A stretch of DNA of 64,000 nt, from NCBI GenBank assembly GCA_035041965.1, contig JAPYMA010001045.1, positions 1-64,000 on the forward strand, given 5' to 3'. The translations under genes and the position numbers were made by a program. Of this stretch, positions 48,601 to 64,000 are shown piece after piece. The first letter of the stretch is position 1; the number at the start of each line of letters is the position of its first letter. The notes below the pieces were generated by a model, which was given only the letters and a program-made list of their open reading frames with translations, ran no database searches and was not told where the DNA came from. This DNA comes from Anisakis pegreffii (lineage: Eukaryota > Nematoda > Chromadorea > Rhabditida > Anisakidae).

Positions 48601-50987
48601 TATTCATAAGCTGGAGGACAAAATGTTGAGATTGACTGGATTTCAAAAGGAACGGAAATAGTGTGCAGTTGTATACGTATCAGTCAGTCTTGTAAAATAA
48701 CTTGGTGAATGTTTTTCGCCTAATTTATGTAAGAATGAATCCTTTGAAACAACAAACCCAACAGAAATCCGATTGTGAGTATCATTAAGAGAAAAAATGA
48801 AATAATTTCATTCAGAAGTGAACAAATGGAAATGCAATGAAAACATCAGTTCATCATATAGTGAACGTATTCTGCGGTTGTGATACAATATCATTGATAT
48901 GATTTCTCTTTTGCTCTATTTCGCAGACAAATTTTCATGAATTCGCACAGCTGCCGTCTGTTCTGCTGACCAAACGCACCCGAACACATTTGCTTCAGAA
49001 AAAACTTCATTATTTCTTTCACAGCAGACATTCTGATTTTTTCTTGTCAACAACCCAATGCTAGTTTCTTTTTTCGATGATTCTCAGCTACATTTTGACT
49101 ATTCTTCAGCGCTTTCCTCTGAAATGATTATGATCTTAATTATTTTTTACCTAAAGGTGGTTATTCAGTTTTGACTGTGATGAGGTTTGATCAATTCTAC
49201 CGAATTTGTCATAACTAAAGTAACAGTCGATCATTGGAATGGCACTGGTTAATTACAGTTCAAGTGATTTCTCTTACTTACCAAAAGATAAATCGAAGAA
49301 AACTGATTTATTTCATGGTGACGTGGAATTGTATGTGAAAATTGATTTTTCTATAAAGAAACGATAAGCTTAAATCTGTCGCTTATGAGATGGTTGGTGT
49401 ATAATCGTTTAGAAAATGTATTCATGTATCGAATTTTAACGGCAATACATGTACTTTATTCAGGCAATAGTTTTTCATGAATTTATGCTATTGAAAATAA
49501 ACCGCTTTCATCCTACACCCATCGTTCACTTCTTTTCTGCTCTATTCACTCCGGGCTAATGTCGTCGACGATGCGGGTTGTTTAGCTATCAGCTTTGGTG
49601 CAACCTTCATGACGAATGAATATTATCATCTCGAGATTTTTGGCAATATCGTTGAAAGTCATTAGGGACATTCTGTTCTTCTTCTTTGAATGCCACATTA
49701 TCATTCGCTTTTTTCCTTTGTCTTCCGAAGATGACACTCAGTAGATTTCATTTTAGTGCAGTCATTTATTACCAGTCTCAGCAGTTCAATTCAGTAAAGT
49801 TTAACTGACGTTCTTTCTGTTAGCATGATCACAATTTGTAGTCATACAAGTGCTGTGCACCTATGAATTGCTTTAAAGACCTAGTCCCGAAACATTCAGC
49901 AGAAGCGTTTGTTTTGTGGTCTTTTTGAAGTGCGACAGCAAAACGATTGAATTTAATCCTCTTAGTCTGGTAAAGGATTCGATTCAATTCGAATCAATCA
50001 ATGACGTACAATGTCCGAAATGGAAGTGCGACAAATTGGGAACTATTTTAATTGCGTAAAAACAAACTTTAAAACAATTGCTTAACTCAACTCCCTGAAG
50101 AGCTATTCTTCTTTGATAAAGGCAGTACTCCTTTGTATGACACAAGAAGTGATCAAAGAAAAACGAGAAGATAAGCAATAAGATTCTGGCAATAAAAGAA
50201 CTGTATATTTTCAACCAATTTTTTTGAAGTTACATAACAACCTCTTCGCACGTAACCTATTTTTTGAAGATATAACTTTTTGTGTGAATTGAAAAGAATT
50301 TTTAATGTTGTTAATTACATCTCAATATTGGATGAATCGTGAAATATGAACAATAAGATCTCTTGTCCGTTGAGCTAAGATTTATCTGAATTATTGTCTC
50401 GTCATTCCTTTAAATAAAATTTTTTAAACTTACAAAATCTGAGAATATTTGGCATGCCATCGAATTCCTAAATTGTAATCAGCTAATGTAATCCTTGACC
50501 ATGATTTAAAATTCTGTTCATCTTGTTTATCGTCCTAGGCTAACTAAAAAACTTTTAGGAACCTCTGCAGATACTACTAAGCTTTACTATTGTGACTCTC
50601 CAATATTCTGCCTAAAAATTTTTGAAAAGTAATCTCCTAAAAATTAGAGCCTTATAAATCATGTCAATTGAAAGTGAGTAACGAGCTATTATCAGCAGGA
50701 TTAAGCCAGCAAGTTTCTTCTTATAAAGAAAGTGAATAGAGTTGATCGAGTGAGAGGTTATTGTTCTTTCAGTGGTCTTAAAGGAAGATATTGGCCACAT
50801 TAACGTTGCGAGTACTTCGAAGCAAGCTGGAGAAATACCATCGAACCGTAACAACTCAGGTGGCGTATTTTGTCATATGCAGTTGACATTCACAACTGAT
50901 CGTTTTGCTGCTGACTTATGAGCAAGAAATGTAGAACTTCAAGAAAATCGTCTAGTAAATTGAGAAGCACAAAAATACAAGTCTGTA

Positions 50988-51065
50988 ATTGCAGCTGATC
51001 TTCCAACGGTTCGACCGTACACGACAGTAAAGCATCCTGAAAAACCGTTGGAACTAAATTGGCGG
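50988..51065 (+). promoter_or_regulatory. Candidate spliced-leader acceptor and 5'UTR of the flippase gene
   Basis: AATTGCAG ends at 50994, 71 bases before the chosen ATG, and the interval contains no other ATG. The reading frame upstream of the ATG is open as far as about 50960, so a longer N-terminus encoded by a cis-spliced upstream exon is the alternative. Confidence 0.35.
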
Positions 51066-63394
<12,329 letters not shown>

Positions 63395-64000
63395 TAGCCA
63401 TATTGTATGTCTTTGTGTTTGTGTGTAGCTTTCTATCTCTAGTTATCACCGTTCACTGTAGAGATGAAACGTCATGGTCTGCTGTCTTAATGTGTACTTT
63501 TCAACAATGTTTTGTTTCCGAATCGGGAAGTAATCAGCCTTGAGAATACAAAACATTCCTTCGGTGTATTACAACTCAGACTGCCCTGCCTTAATGCATC
63601 TGTAGGGAAGGAGACATCGAACAAATTGTTGTGTTCCTTTCTGGAAAATTTTTTCAAAACTTGTGATTATTTTCTCATGTTTTTCATTTGTTGCTCTTTA
63701 CCACTCCATTTCGTTCTTCCTTATTCGTGTTCAAGTGATCGAGGAGAATCGAAACTGGAAGAGATCCGTAAGCATGTGTATTGTACATATGTATGTGATT
63801 GTAATAAACTAAGACTAATATTATTCACATGGACATCTGTCAGTCACTTACACTAATTATTATTCACCGCACGTTTGCTTCATTCAATCCCTGTTTGTTT
63901 TCGTTTGTTCGTTTATAAATTTTCAAACTGCTCAAATGCTTTCATAAAAATCTAAATGTTGTAAAGTTTATTGTTTTGTGTTCATTGCACTAATCTTTGG
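63395..64000 (+). other. 3'UTR of the flippase gene and window end
   Basis: Follows the TAG at 63392-63394. It contains AATAAA at 63803-63808, about 410 bases downstream. The short open frame in this part is AT-rich and without recognisable content. The alternative that the last codon pair is a donor (GAG followed by GTATAG) and coding continues outside is possible but less likely. Confidence 0.5.
63803..63808 (+). terminator. Candidate polyadenylation signal for the flippase gene
   Basis: AATAAA within GTAATAAACTAAG, about 410 bases after the stop codon and the first exact match downstream. Confidence 0.45.

Larger units (their letters stand above)
40391..51065. other. Gene-poor region between cal-1 and the flippase gene
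   Basis: Over 10 kb with no gene I can support. The first part contains two tRNA-like repeats and the hAT-type element, listed separately. From about 42.7 to 50.9 kb the sequence is AT-rich with short frames of 60-100 codons that lack splice sites and protein-like composition. It may hold promoter and enhancer sequences for the long flippase gene; nothing specific is visible. Confidence 0.5.

Overview
This is a eukaryotic, AT-rich window, and everything in it points to a nematode. Genes are broken into many short exons with mostly TTTCAG-type 3' splice sites. Several first exons are preceded by a splice acceptor with no matching donor, as expected for spliced-leader trans-splicing. The proteins are nematode-like: a cal-1-type calmodulin relative and an ATP8B/TAT-class flippase. 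All exon models were made by reading frames and splice phases by eye, with no transcripts or database search.

Layout. 1-4.5 kb: no gene; an (ATT)n tract and a GGCTCC-rich degenerate repeat. 4.55-10.6 kb (+): FIG4/SAC3 phosphoinositide phosphatase, 18 exons. 11.3-14.3 kb (+): mitochondrial prolyl-tRNA synthetase, 7 exons. 14.3-18 kb: non-coding, with a decayed transposon-like inverted structure. 18.1-21.6 kb (-): an F-box protein with an LRR-like middle. 21.6-35.8 kb: long gene-poor stretch with simple repeats, a duplicated segment and a few unassigned open frames. 35.8-36.8 kb (+): divergent dynein light chain. 37.5-39.9 kb (-): calmodulin-like cal-1. 39.95-40.4 kb (+): unrecognised, apparently frameshifted coding fragment. 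40.4-51 kb: gene-poor, containing tRNA-like repeats and a hAT-type element inserted in one of them with an exact 8-bp target duplication. 51.1-63.4 kb (+): P4-ATPase lipid flippase, 27 exons.

Two genes act on membrane lipids (FIG4 on PI(3,5)P2, the P4-ATPase on aminophospholipid asymmetry), two on calcium and motor regulation (cal-1, dynein light chain), one on mitochondrial translation and one probably on ubiquitin targeting. They are separate housekeeping genes and the sequence gives no reason to call them one pathway or cluster.

The most interesting signal is in splicing. Several introns of conserved genes need an atypical 3' end such as TGAAG, lying 8-68 bases downstream of a normal-looking YAG whose use would give an in-frame stop. 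Two more acceptors appear to lack AG, and at least two donors are GC. I found no evidence for a wholly new gene system.
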